Below the pieces are notes generated by a model. That model did no database searches and was not told the DNA's origin. It saw only the letters and a program-made list of their open reading frames with translations. A DNA stretch of 64,000 nt, taken from Notamacropus eugenii (lineage: Eukaryota > Chordata > Mammalia > Diprotodontia > Macropodidae). Shown in pieces: positions 11,760 to 23,367 of this stretch. Positions within the stretch are counted from its first letter, which is position 1, and the number at the start of each line of letters is the position of its first letter. The position numbers were made by a program, and so were the translations under genes. The stretch covers positions 98,719,357-98,783,356 of the forward strand of contig NC_092879.1 of the NCBI RefSeq assembly GCF_028372415.1. The letters run 5' to 3'.

Positions 11760-14380
11760 CCTCCTTTCCCTATCTGTTCTGTGACCACCATTGACTTGTC
11801 AATTAGTTGTTTTTAGTGATTCTTTCATTTATACTCGTGTAACCTTTGTATATATCCTCTTGTTTCTGCTTATTTTGTTCTGCATCAGTTCATTGAAATC
11901 TTTGCATGTTTTCCTGAATTCTCTGCATATCATTTTGTGTCGCAGTCTCCCCTTCCTTCCATTTATATGCCTCAGTTCTTTGTCTTCAGTTGTTTTACTA
12001 TCCCAAAGAGTACTGCTATGACTATTTTGGCATTTATTATCCCTTTGTCTCTGTCTTCAGCTTTCTTCCTTAGTGTAAATGCCGCACATCCCCAGTAATG
12101 AGCCTGTTGGATCAAGGGGTGTAGACCGTGCAGTCACTTTGTAAAATTTCCATATTCATCACTAAAATGGTGTTAGTTTGCATTTCTTTTACTTTTAGAG
12201 TCTTGCTTCATGTCATGTGGTTGTTATAGTTTCTGAGTCTTTTAAAAACTCTTGGATCACTTATTAACATGAAATACTCATGTTAATTCCTTGCATAATA
12301 TAGTTATCAAACATTTAAGATATTTTTATTATGAACTTGACAGTCTTCTGCAAACAAACATTTCCATGCATGTAGGGTCGTGCACCTGGGACTCGCTTCA
12401 CACATTTCAGCATTCTTCTTTGAAGCAGTTCCCCATTTCTGGTCTGGCTTCCCTATTAAGCTTCCTTGTGCTGTGGAACCATTTCATTGATGCTCTTTTA
12501 TTGTGTGTGCGTGTGTGCGCACGCATGTGCGTCCATCGCCTCCCCTCTACTTCCTCCTCCCCAAATAGAAGCTTTAATTTGTAACCAATGAATAGAGTCA
12601 AGCAAAATACACTTTGTGTTGCATTGGTCATATCTGCAAATGTATGTCTCACTCTGTATCCATTAGCCTCCCCATCCAGAGTCTGAAAGTACTGGTCGTG
12701 GCCTTGCTAAGAGTTCTTAAGACGTTTCAGGCTGTCATCCTCATAGCTCATCTATAAACTAGAAATCTACAAGCTTACATTGTCCTGGTTCTGCTCCCTT
12801 CACTACCCCAGGGCATGTAGGTCTTGCCAGGTTTCTCTGAAACCATGCCTTTTATCATGTCTTAGGACACAGTAACATTCTACCACATTCATATACCATG
12901 ATTTGTTCATCTGTACCTTGATTAATAGAAACCCCCCTAGTTTCTTGTTCTGTGCTACAGTAAAAAGCCTTAAATATTTGATATATATGGGTCCTTTTCC
13001 TCTTCTTTGGATCTTTTGATCTCTTTGGGGTATGGACCTAGTGGTGTTGTTGCTGGGTCAAAGGGTACTCCCAGGTTAGTGGCTTTGGAGGTCCTAGTTA
13101 CTAATGGCTTTCCAGAATGGTTGGACCAATTCATAGGGCCACTAACAGCGAAGGCATCATTAAAATGGCAGCCATCCTCCCTCAACCCTTCCAGGAACTG
13201 TTACTTTTTCTATTTTTATCATTTTTGCCAATTCAGCTCCTGTGAGGGGGAACCTCAAAGTCATTTTAATTTGCATTCTCCTATTAGTTATTTGGAGCAA
13301 GTTTTCCTATGACTGTTGATAGCGTGTATTTCTTCTTTTGAGAACTGCTTCTTCCTATCCTTTAACCACTTTATCTACTGGGGCTTGGCCTTTCTTCTTA
13401 TATATTTATGTCAGTCCCTTGTATATTTTGAATATTAGACCTTAATGAGAAAAATTTGCTGCAAAGATTTTCTTCAAGTTCGTTTTTCCCTTCTGATGAT
13501 CACATTTTTCATCAAAGCTTTTCAATTTCATGTATTTATCCATTATTTGTGGAAAAGTTTTCCCCTAATCCTCATTGTCAAAAAGATTCTCCTTCTCTCC
13601 TACCCTAATTTGTTTGGTATGACCTTTTATTTCTAGGTCTTTCATCTATTTGGAGATTATGGTGATTTGGGATGTTGGGGCTAAGCCTAATTTCTACCAA
13701 TTTTCCCAGCAGCTCTTGTCAAATCGCTAAATCTTTGTCCCTGGTGTCTCTGGGCTTATCGAGTATGCTCTGCTCTTATGTTCAGTTATTGCCTAATTTG
13801 TTCTACTGATCGATTTTTTTCCAACAAGTCCCAGATCGTTTTAATGATTACTTGTCCGCAGGATAGGTTGAGATCGGGTATTACTAGGCCCACTCCTTTC
13901 CTTCCCGCTTTTTTTTTCATTATTTCCCTTGAGATTTTGGACCTTTTATTTATGTGGATGAATTTTTCAAATGACTTTGTCTTCTTCTATAAAGAAATCC
14001 TTTGGTAGTTTGATTGGTATGGCATAGAATCTGTCAATTAATTTAGATAGTATTGTCATTGATATTAGGATGGCCCAGCCATAAGCAATTAATTCTTTTC
14101 CAATTCTTTAAGTCTAGATATTAGACTTTTATGGATGTTACCGAATACAAATATTTTCTCCATGTTACCAGTTCTCTTACATTTGATTTTTTGTGTTCTT
14201 ATTTATTCCTCCAAAAAATGTTTAGATTTTATGGAGCCAAAATGGCCTATTTGGGGGTTTTCTGGTCTCTTCAACCTTGTGTTTCATTAAGAATTGTCTA
14301 GCTTGCCAAAGTTGCAAAAGAGATCTGATCCTCTCTTTATTTTTATTTATTTATGATGAGACCTTTTAGATTCAGGTCCT
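11760..14380 (-). repeat. Old L1 3'-end sequence, antisense
   Basis: Long T-rich text such as 'gttgttgctgggtcaaaggg', 'ttccagaatggttgg' and 'tttaatttgcattctcctatta' matches the antisense of L1 3' regions across mammals. Two partial copies seem to be joined. The short ORFs here are not genes. Confidence 0.65.
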
Positions 14381-14724
14381 ATGTCCATTCTAAAATATGA
14401 TTACTCTTATGAAACAACCAGGAAATGGCCACCAGGTGTCAGGGCAGACAAGCTCAGTGGGTGCTTTCAGCTGTAGGAAAGGGAGAGATGTTGGTTCATG
14501 TCTTTTGAAAGAGGTGAAAAAGAACAAGTCCTCTAATTGTAATTTCTTCTCCTCTCCCCCTCCAACTTCTCCTATAAGGAGAGAGGATGATAAATAAATA
14601 AACCTATTACAGTAGAAAGACTCTGTTCTCCTTCCTCTCCCTCTCCATGAAATGAAGGTGATAGGAGTTGAGGGACTGAGATGGAGGTGTTAGGTCAACG
14701 ATGTAAATACCCAAGTCACTAAGT

Positions 14725-14815
14725 TACTAATAAATCAACAAACATTTATTAAGCACTGACTATGCTCAACATGCTAAGCACTGGGATTAAAATGAAAAAA
14801 AGAAACTGTTATTGA
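14725..14815. repeat. L2-type fragment
   Basis: It contains 'aacatttattaagcactgactatgctcaacatgctaagcactggga', the standard L2/MIR-associated wording. Confidence 0.5.
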
Positions 14816-15231
14816 ATTCTGGACAAAGGGAAGAAAAGGGGGCAGTGGATCAGAAGCAGATCCCTAGATCAATCACATATTCTTCTCTTTTACTGCCCTA
14901 TTTGCACAGAGGTAGAGTGAGGGGAGAGGAAAAAAGTATAAAAGGATGGAATAGAGAGAAATATATAATTAACAATGAATAACCATGAATGGAATGAACT
15001 CACCCATAAAACAGAAAACAACCAAATGTATTGTTTACAAGAAACACACCTGAAAGAGATTCACACAGAGTTTTAAAATAAAGGGAGGCAGCAGAATGTT
15101 ATCATGCTTCAGGTGACCTCAAAAAAGCAGAAAAAGCAATTGGTGCTATTTTAGACAAGACAACAGTAAAAAAAGATGATTAGAAGATATAATATGGAAA
15201 CTATGTTTAACGGTACCATAGATAGCAAATT

Positions 15232-15237
15232 ATACAC

Positions 15238-15275
<38 letters not shown>
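15232..15275. repeat. (CA)n microsatellite
   Basis: CA run with one CG interruption inside the old L1. Confidence 0.9.
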
Positions 15276-15278
<3 letters not shown>

Positions 15279-15386
15279 GGCATAGCTTCTAAATATAAGG
15301 TTTATTTCTTTACAGGGAGAAATAGTAAAACCGTAATAATGGAGACCCCTATTTACCTCTTTTAGACCTAGACCAAAAAATCTTGA

Positions 15387-15525
15387 ATTTAAAAAACATG
15401 TATTTTAACAAATGTTTCAATATAATTGGCTTTCTTTGTAACTTTATGTATTTATTTTATGCATTTAAAAACAATATTCTGAGAAGAGGCCAAGAAGCTT
15501 CACCAGACTGCCAAAGGAGTCCATC
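15387..15525. repeat. DNA-transposon-like repeat (hAT/MER-type), copy 2
   Basis: 'tttcaatataattggctttc ... tgcatttaaaaacaatattctgagaag ... gcttcaccagactgccaaagg' is the better-preserved relative of the copy at 10778-11010. Confidence 0.4.

Positions 15526-15582
<57 letters not shown>
15526..15582. repeat. (CT)n followed by (CA)n microsatellite
   Basis: A CT run switches directly to a CA run at about 15559. Confidence 0.95.
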
Positions 15583-15595
15583 TTTAGGGACCCCT

Positions 15596-15835
15596 ATTCA
15601 ATCGTTTCAGTTGTGTCTGACTCTTTGTAACCCCATTTGGGGTTTTCTTGACAAAGATACTGGAGTGGTTTGCCACTTTCTTCTCCAGATCATTTTACAG
15701 ATGAGGAAACTGAGGCAAACAGGGTTAAATGATTTGCCCAGGGTCACACAGCTAGTAATATGTGCAGCCAGATTTGAACTCAGGTCTTCCTGACTCCAGG
15801 CCTGACACTCTATCCACTACACCACCCAGCTTCCC
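15596..15835 (+). repeat. Marsupial SINE ('gtgtctgactctttgtaacc' type)
   Basis: The order is GTTGTGTCTGACTCTTTG, 'ggggttttcttgacaaagatactggagtgg', 'cattttacagatgaggaaactgaggc', 'gggtcacacagctagt' and 'ctccaggcctgacactctatccact'. Other copies of this type are at 24327, 33225, 48067 and 49617, with a reversed partial copy at 30470. Confidence 0.75.
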
Positions 15836-17700
15836 GAAGAACCCCAGACCTAAAGACAAATCTAACAAAAAGATAAACAAGTTAATGACCCGAGTAGAAT
15901 TTTAGAAAATTTTAATATAATAGACCTGGTGATTGTTGAATGGGAGGAGAAAGGAGTATACACATTCTCAGCTATGTATGGTACCTTTACAACAACTTAC
16001 CATATATTAAGGCATAAAACCTCACAAAGGCAGAAAAAGTAAACACATCTCAATGCCCATGATGCAATAAAATATATATTCGATAAAGGGCCTTTAAAGA
16101 AAAGATTAAAAATTAATTGGAGAATAATTTCATCCTAAAGACTTAGTCAAATCATAATAGATAGATTTCATCAAAGAAATGACAATGAGACAATATGCCA
16201 AAACTTTTGAAATGCAGCCCAAGGGAAAAATGGATATTTTCTAAATCCTTTTATCAACAAAGGAGAAAAAGAACATCAATAAAGTATGTAACTAAAAAAA
16301 ATAGAAAAGCAATAATTTTTTTTTAAAAAGCCAACTACATGCCAGAACAGAAAATTCTAAAAAAAAAACCAAAGAAGAGATTAACTAAATTCAAAGCATA
16401 AATAATTGACAAAACTAAGAACTACTTTTAAAAAACCTAACAAAATAAATAGCTAATCTGTTTTAAAAAAAACAAAAAGAGAAACACAAATTATCAGATT
16501 TTTTTCCAATTATATACCAACAAAATGAAACTTAGATGAAATAGATTCATACTTATAAAAGTATAAAATTCCCTGGGTAAAAAAAAAGCCATAAAGAATT
16601 GAAATAATCCAATTTCAGAAAAAGAAATTGAACAAACCACAAACTGAACTCCCAAAGAAAAAAGCCCCAGGACCAGATGGATTTACAAATGAATTCTATC
16701 AAACATTCAGAGAATAATTAATTCCAATACCATATAAACTAAAAAACAAAAGGAAAAAAAGGATCTTACCAAATTCCTTCTATGATACAAATATGGTCTT
16801 GAAACCTACATCTGGAAGTTACAAAGCAGAAAAACAAAACCATAGACCAACATCTGTATGAATATTGATATAAATATATTAAATAAAATATCAGCACAGC
16901 GTCTACAACAACATATTTAATAAACTGTACATTAGGGCTAGATTGGGTTGTACCAGGAGAATAGGGTTGGTTCATTATAAGAAAAATTATAAACACAATA
17001 GTCTATATTAATAAAAATAATGAAAAATTATATATCAATAGAGTTTTGTCAACAATTTTGATAAAATACAATGCCATTTCTGTTCAAATTAAAAGTATAG
17101 GAATAAGTGCACCATTCCATGAGATGGGAAACAATATCCAGCTAAAACCAAGGGTCAACATTATATGTCAATTACATGGAAAGACTTTGTAATATGAGCA
17201 ACTACAAAACCAAGATATTTATTATCCCCATTGTTAGTGGATAGAGTTTTTCAGAATGTTAGAGCAATAACACAAGAAAAGGAAACTAAGGGAATAAGCC
17301 GATGTAAAGAGTAGCCAAAACCATTGCTCTTTGTAGATATGGTATTCTATTTGGAGGGGTTATGGAAATACGCCATTGCATTGTTGGTGGAACTGTCAGT
17401 ATAACTATTTTATAAGCAATTTGAGATTATGCAAATGGAGTGGCTAAAGTGTCCATAATTTCAGTGCTAGACATGTATCCCAAGGAGGTCATTTCCAAAA
17501 AGAAAGTCCCCAAATACACCAAAATATTTAGAGCAGCACTTTTTTGTGGTAGCAAAGAAATGGAAAGAAAGTAGATGTCCATCAAATGGGGACTAAGCAA
17601 ATTGTAATACGTGAATTATAATGGAACATTACAGTGCTATGAAAAATGATATGATGAAGACAGAGAAACATGGAAAGACTTACGATAACCGGTCAGAATG

Positions 17701-19420
17701 AAGTCAGCAGAGCACTCCCCTCAGAACCAGTTTCTTCCTCTGTAAAAAGGGGAAACCGAGTTAAATGCAAATAACAAGGTTGGCCCAGATGACCTCTAAG
17801 GTTCCTTTCCATTCTAAATCCTATAATCTTTAAAATGCTACAGTTCTAGGATTCTTATTGACTTGAGAGTTAAGGTCACATAACTAAAATCTATGACTGC
17901 CAAGAGAAGGGAAATGTTTGTTTCAATGTGCCCCCACAAAGCTCTGAAAACCTCCAAGTCAGTTCCAGATCTGAATGCTTTTTTGAAGGCTACTCCTGAT
18001 TGGGGTTTTGATGTGTAGTGGCAACAGGGCTACCTCCAACCTGGCCCTCTCTATATATAAAACAGATTCAGTTTCCTGGAGTTTAACTAGTACATACAAT
18101 TGAAGAAACTTCTGGTAATTGTTCTGACATCTACAATTAGAGATTTACCTCCACAGAGACTGATTGGTGTCCCTGTTCTGAGGCAGCAGCTTTCCTGGGG
18201 CTTTCTCACACCATAACTCAAATTGATATTAGAGTGTCCCCAAAAATGCAGCTGTCAGTGAGAACTGTCTACAAATGGAGAGAGCTGAGAAGGAGCCCAA
18301 AGGTCTTCTTGCTGTGTGCTACATATACATATACATATATATATATATAGTCAACCCTTATTGATTGGGACCAATTCAAACTCAACTTTTCTGAAATCAC
18401 ACTTCTATACCCCCTCAACCCAAGCCTTTTCCTGACTGCCCCCATTACTGCCAACAATGTCACTCAGTCTGAGAAAGTAGTCACCCTTGGTACTCCTTCC
18501 AAAGGACCCTTGCATCCAGTCACCACCTCCCTCTGCAATCTCTCCCACATCCAGCCACCTCTTCTTTTCCACCCTCATTCCATGGACCCCATTACCTTTT
18601 CTCCAGACACTAGAGCAATCAATCAATCCATCATGAATATGCCACCATACAAAACTTCCCAAAACAGAACGTGGATCATCCCCTTTGTCAATCAATAACT
18701 TTAGTAGCTCTTCATTGGTTCCTGAAAGAAGTGCAGATTTCTCCATCTGGATCTCAAGAGGTTTGTTTTTATTTGGCAGTGGGGATGGGGAAGGGGAAAG
18801 CAACCGGTCTTTCAAGTTTTGCCTCACTCCTGTGATTTTCCCACAAGAAGTCAAGCATTTCAAGGGAAATAATTACAAAAGAGTGGGCACGAAGGAGGCC
18901 TGTCTTCATCAGATCTCAGAATATTCTCTAACGTCATAATCATCAGAAGTGTTTGGTCTAAGAGTCAAGAAGGCAGCCGCATTGGGTACAAAATGGATAC
19001 ACCATTTACAGACACGGCATTCAATGCTACTAGCCAAGAGTTTGAGAAATCAAAAGTTTCTCCCCTGTCACTGGGGAGGAGGGCTCTCTCTTAGACTGAG
19101 AGCTCCTCATGGGGCCCTCTTTGTGTCTTCAGTGCTTCCAACAGTGCCTAGCGCAAAGGGGCCACTCAAGAAATGCTAATTGACTATGATAAAACTATTT
19201 GAAAAAAAAAACCCAGCAATGGGACAGAAAATACCTTCAGATAGGATGGCTGGCAGTCTGACTGGAGAAACATCGGATGCCACAATAAGCTCCCAATGAA
19301 TGCATGACCTACATCTCAAAGATCACATCCCAAAATAGAAAAGAAAGGAAGGAAATGCTTTTCACATCTGTGGAGAAGGGAAAGGTTCATAACTAAACAA
19401 AGATTAGAAAGTCCCACAGA
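17701..19420. other. Intergenic DNA, mostly unique
   Basis: No gene is recognised. There is a short (TA)n-like run at 18322-18349 and an L2-type tail at about 19085-19190. Confidence 0.5.
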
Positions 19421-19429
19421 AGTGGACAA

Positions 19430-21940
19430 TTTTCATCATGACAAAAACAGAAGGGAGGCACAAACACACATGGGAATGGACACACGCACAAATGGGAAAC
19501 ACTCAAGGACAGATTGCAGTGTGTACCCAGAAATGGAATACAGGGTACAGAGAAAAACAAGGCTTACCCCCCAAAAAGCAAGGTTATACCCCAAAACGAA
19601 AGGGAGACACGGGGATGGAAACAAAGAGAGCACACCCACCAAAACTGGAGATACTCATCTGGATGAGTATGGACATGGAACAGAAACACAGAGACAAAAG
19701 GGGAACACACACAGGGAATACACAAATCCAGGAGGGGAAACACACGCATAGATGTGAAGGGACAAACTGATAGCCTGGGACACACACTTACAAACAAAGG
19801 GGGCCACAAAAAATGGGGGGAACACACTGAGAGAACAAGAAACAGCATGATTTAGAATCACAACCAAACAGGGCATACACAAATGTAGAGGAGACAGAAA
19901 CATAGCCTGATACGTGGATATGGAAACGTGAACCAATGAGAAAAGTGACATATGGGAGATAGGGGACACATGGACAGAAGGGAACACACGGACAAGTGGG
20001 GACAAATGGACAGAAGGGATATAAAAACAGATAAGAGACACACGGACATGTGGGGACACACAGACAGACAGGGACACACGGACAGACAGATGACACAGAA
20101 AGACAGATGGGGACACATGTACAGACAGACGAAGGACACACTGACAGATGGGGACAGACAGACAGATGGGGACATATGGACAGACAGGTGGTAGATACAT
20201 GGACAGATGGAGACACACAGACAGATGTGGACACATGGAGAGACAGATAGGGACCCATGGAAAGACAGATAGGTGGGAACACACAGACAGACAGTTGAGA
20301 ACACATGGACAGAGGAGGACACACAGACAGACAGGTGGGGACACACAGACAAGTGGGGACACATGGACAGATGGGGACACATGGACAGATGGGGACAGAC
20401 AGACAGATTGATGGGGACACACAGATAAGTGGGGACACACGAACAGACAGATGGGGACACACAGACAGACAGATGGGGACACACGGACAGATGGGGACAC
20501 ACAGACAGACGGGGACACACAGACAGGCAGGGACACATGGACAGGCAGATGGGGACACACAGACAGACAGGTAGTGGATACATGGACAGATGAAGACACA
20601 TGGACAGACATATAGGGACACATGGACAGATAGATGGGGACACACAGACAGATGGGGACACAGACAGACAGATGGGGACATACAGACAGACAGATGGGGA
20701 CACACAGACAGACAGATAGGGACACACAGACAGACAGGTGGGGACACACAGACAGACAAGTGGAAACACACAGACAGATGAGGACACAGTGACAGATGGG
20801 GACACACAGACAGGTGGGGACACGGATAGACAGATGGGGACACACAGATAGACAGATGGGGACACACAGACAGACAGGTAGTGGATACATGGACAGATGG
20901 AGACACACAGACAGACAGATGGGGGACACACGGACAGATGGGAACACACAGACAGACAGATGGGGGGACACAGACAGACAGATAGGGACACACGGACAGA
21001 CAGGTGGGACACACAGACAGATGGGGATACACGGACAGATGGGAACACACAGACAGACAGATGGGGGGCACATGGACAGATGGGGACAGACAGACAGACA
21101 GATGGGGGCACATGGACAGATGGGGACAGACAGACAGATGGGGCCACATGGACAGACAGATGGGGACACATGGACAGACAGATGGGGACAGACAGACAGA
21201 CAGATAGGGACACACAGACAGACAGGTGGGGACACACAGACAGACAAGTGGGAACACATAGACAGGTGGGGACACATGGACAGACAGGTGGGGACACATG
21301 GATAGACAGATGGGGACACACATATAGACAGATGGGGACACACGGACAGACAGATGGGGGACACACGGACAGATGGGGGGCATATGGACAGATGGCGATT
21401 CACAGACAGACAGATGGGGACACATGGACAGATGGGGACACACAGACAGACAGATGGGGGACACATGGACAGATGGGGATTCACAGACAGACAGATGGGG
21501 ATACATACAGACAAATGGGGATACACAGACAGATGGGGGACACATGGACAGATGAGGACACACAGATGAGGGACACATGGATAGATGGGACAGACAGACA
21601 GATAGGTGGGGACACACATACAGATGGTGACAGACAGATGGGGACACATGGACAGACAGATGGGGTCACACAGACAGGTGGGGACCCGCAGACAGATGGG
21701 GACACAGACAGACAGGTGGGGACAGACAGACAGATGGGGACGCAAGGACAGACAGGTGGGGACACGTAGACAGGTGAGGACCCAAAGACAAATGGAGATA
21801 CACAGACAGATGGGGGCACACAGACAGATGGGGAACACATGGACAGACAGGTGGGGAATACACGGACAGATGGGGACACAGGGACAGAAGGGGATATACA
21901 GATAGGAGACCCACGGACATGTGAGGACGCACAGACAGGG
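19430..21940. repeat. GACA-type minisatellite, about 2 kb of 18-22-bp units
   Basis: From about 19950 the sequence is a tandem array of 18-, 20- and 22-base units. The plain unit is CACATGGACAGATGGGGA, and longer variants carry one extra ACAG. The flanking 19430-19950 is a more diverged version. No stop codon can arise in the consensus in most frames, so very long but meaningless reading frames appear (up to 727 codons on the minus strand, Cys/Pro/Ser/Leu/Val-rich). The 4-base differences between unit types shift frame, which rules out a conserved protein. Confidence 0.95.
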
Positions 21941-21944
21941 GACA

Positions 21945-22270
21945 CACGCTTACTGGAAACTCCCTGCTGTGCTGCTCAGGAACACCAGCTATGACCAGAA
22001 GTTGTATGCTGAGTGGGGTCCTCCTAGTGTTCTCCTCAGGGACTTGTTTTGTGGGGCTCACTGTAGCCAGGACTTATCTGTTTGGGAGGGACTCCCTGCT
22101 GTGTTGTTGAGGGGCTTATAGGGGTATCAGATGACGTCTGCTGGGGCAGCGCGGGAGGCGGGGGGGGGGGGGGGGGAGGGGAGGGGAACAAGTCCCTGCT
22201 ATGCTGTTCAGGGATCAACAGAAATTGGTAGGACCCACAGACAGGGGAATAGCACTGTGAGAACACAGAA
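21945..22270 (+). repeat. Short array of a ~60-bp repeat
   Basis: It has four or five degenerate units built around ACTCCCTGCTGTGCTGCTCAGG followed by 'aacaccagctatgaccagaagttgtatgctgag'. The same unit makes up the 3.5 kb array at 50.2-53.7 kb. A G17 run (22160-22176) interrupts the block. Confidence 0.75.
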
Positions 22271-23260
22271 ACCCAAGGGAGAGGACCCACAGAGGTGATG
22301 AGATCTATGGGGACCTGCCTGTTGCCCGGCCTACCCCACTCTGATCACAGTGAAGGGACCATAGAAACCACTTGGTCCAACCCTCTTTCTATAGTAGGAG
22401 ACCCAGGGTTTTACCAACACCAAGACTGAGAAACCCCAGTGTTTGCTCCTGCTTGAATCTTGTGAGCTTTTACAATGTTGTCCTGAGCTAGAAATGGTTG
22501 CCTAGAGCACTTGCTAGGCGAGAGAACTTTTAAGAAAAGTATTTAGTATTTGTATTTCTAGGTATGAGTTCTCATTACCAGAATGGCCAACATGAAGGAT
22601 GTGCAAAGAGTAACGAGAAATGATGCAGAAGCCCAAAAGTAGAACGCAAAGAAACGTTCCCGCTGAACTCACCAGTGCCAAGGAAGAAAACCGGGATGGC
22701 TGGAGAGGACAAGTGGGCGCTTCCCGGAATGGCACCGGAAGGTTGCGTTTTGCTGAATTGGATATGGGACTCGGGATGTTAGTTTGGGGGGTGAGGGGAG
22801 AGGTGGAGGCTGTGATTAAGCGTTTTAAAGACGGGGCACCCCCACGGGCATTCCCTGGGACAGAGGTTATCGCAGGCCCCGGAGCAGTAGCCCTCTCCTC
22901 TAGTCTCATTCACTGTCCTTGGGTGTCCACAAGTGATAGCTTGCTTTCTTCGCCAGGCCCCCCTCTCAAGGGAAGGTATCTGAGGGTACGAACTCTTTTG
23001 TAACCCCCTTCCTCCCTAATCCCCACCTCGCCCCGCCTCCCCATCTTTTCTCCCCACCCCCGCTCCCCCACCTTCCCAACTCTCCTCCGAGCTTCCTCAA
23101 CCCCACCCTGCTTTCGCCACCTCCCCACTCCCTCCTCTACAACTCCCCAATCCCCCTCCCCGCTTCTTTCACTCCCTCCCCCACCCCTGTGCCCCTCTTC
23201 TGTGTGAGAAAGGTCCGAGAAAAAGGTCGACACTGAAACAGACACAGACACAGATTCGAC
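22271..23260. other. GC- and C-rich DNA downstream of the basigin-like gene
   Basis: No gene is recognised. 23015-23200 is strongly pyrimidine-rich (runs of CTCCCC). The plus-strand frame at 22620-23003 has no family resemblance. Confidence 0.5.
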
Positions 23261-23296
23261 ACGGCCGCCCATCTACACACCGCTGCAGGGGCAAGT

Positions 23297-23302
23297 TTTA
23301 TT
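23297..23302 (-). terminator. Poly(A) signal AATAAA of the basigin-like gene
   Basis: On the minus strand TTCGAAATAAAACTTG lies 65 bases after the stop codon. A signal this close indicates a very short 3' UTR, common in germ-line-expressed retrogenes. Confidence 0.6.
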
Positions 23303-23367
23303 TCGAAGCCGCGTCGGCTCAGCCGGCACTCGCCGCAGATGAGGTGGAAGTGGGTGTGGCTGACCGA

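Larger units (their letters stand above)
15020..17700 (+). pseudogene. Degenerate L1 ORF2 remnant with nested repeats
   Basis: In broken plus-strand frames this stretch carries ORF2p fragments. These are an endonuclease-like QETHLKEIHTE region near 15040-15070, a [18 protein letters not shown] reverse-transcriptase stretch near 16650-16710, and an RT-like palm region near 16860-16980. It ends with the L1 3' wording 'gtggtagcaaagaaatggaaag ... atgtccatcaaatgggga' near 17540-17600. Many frame breaks make it non-functional. Between 15387 and 15835 it is interrupted by a DNA-transposon-like piece, CT/CA microsatellites and a SINE. Confidence 0.7.

Noticed and set aside
20897-21769. 290-codon plus-strand open frame, Thr/Asp/Arg/Gln-rich
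   Set aside because: Opposite strand of the same minisatellite, with the same reasoning.
19655-21838. 727-codon minus-strand open frame, Cys/Pro/Ser/Val-rich
   Set aside because: It is produced by the GACA minisatellite; other frames in the same place are also open and unit-length changes shift frame, so no protein is conserved.
22620-23003. 127-codon plus-strand frame in GC-rich DNA
   Set aside because: No domain, no splice context and no recognisable relatives; GC-rich DNA gives long chance frames.
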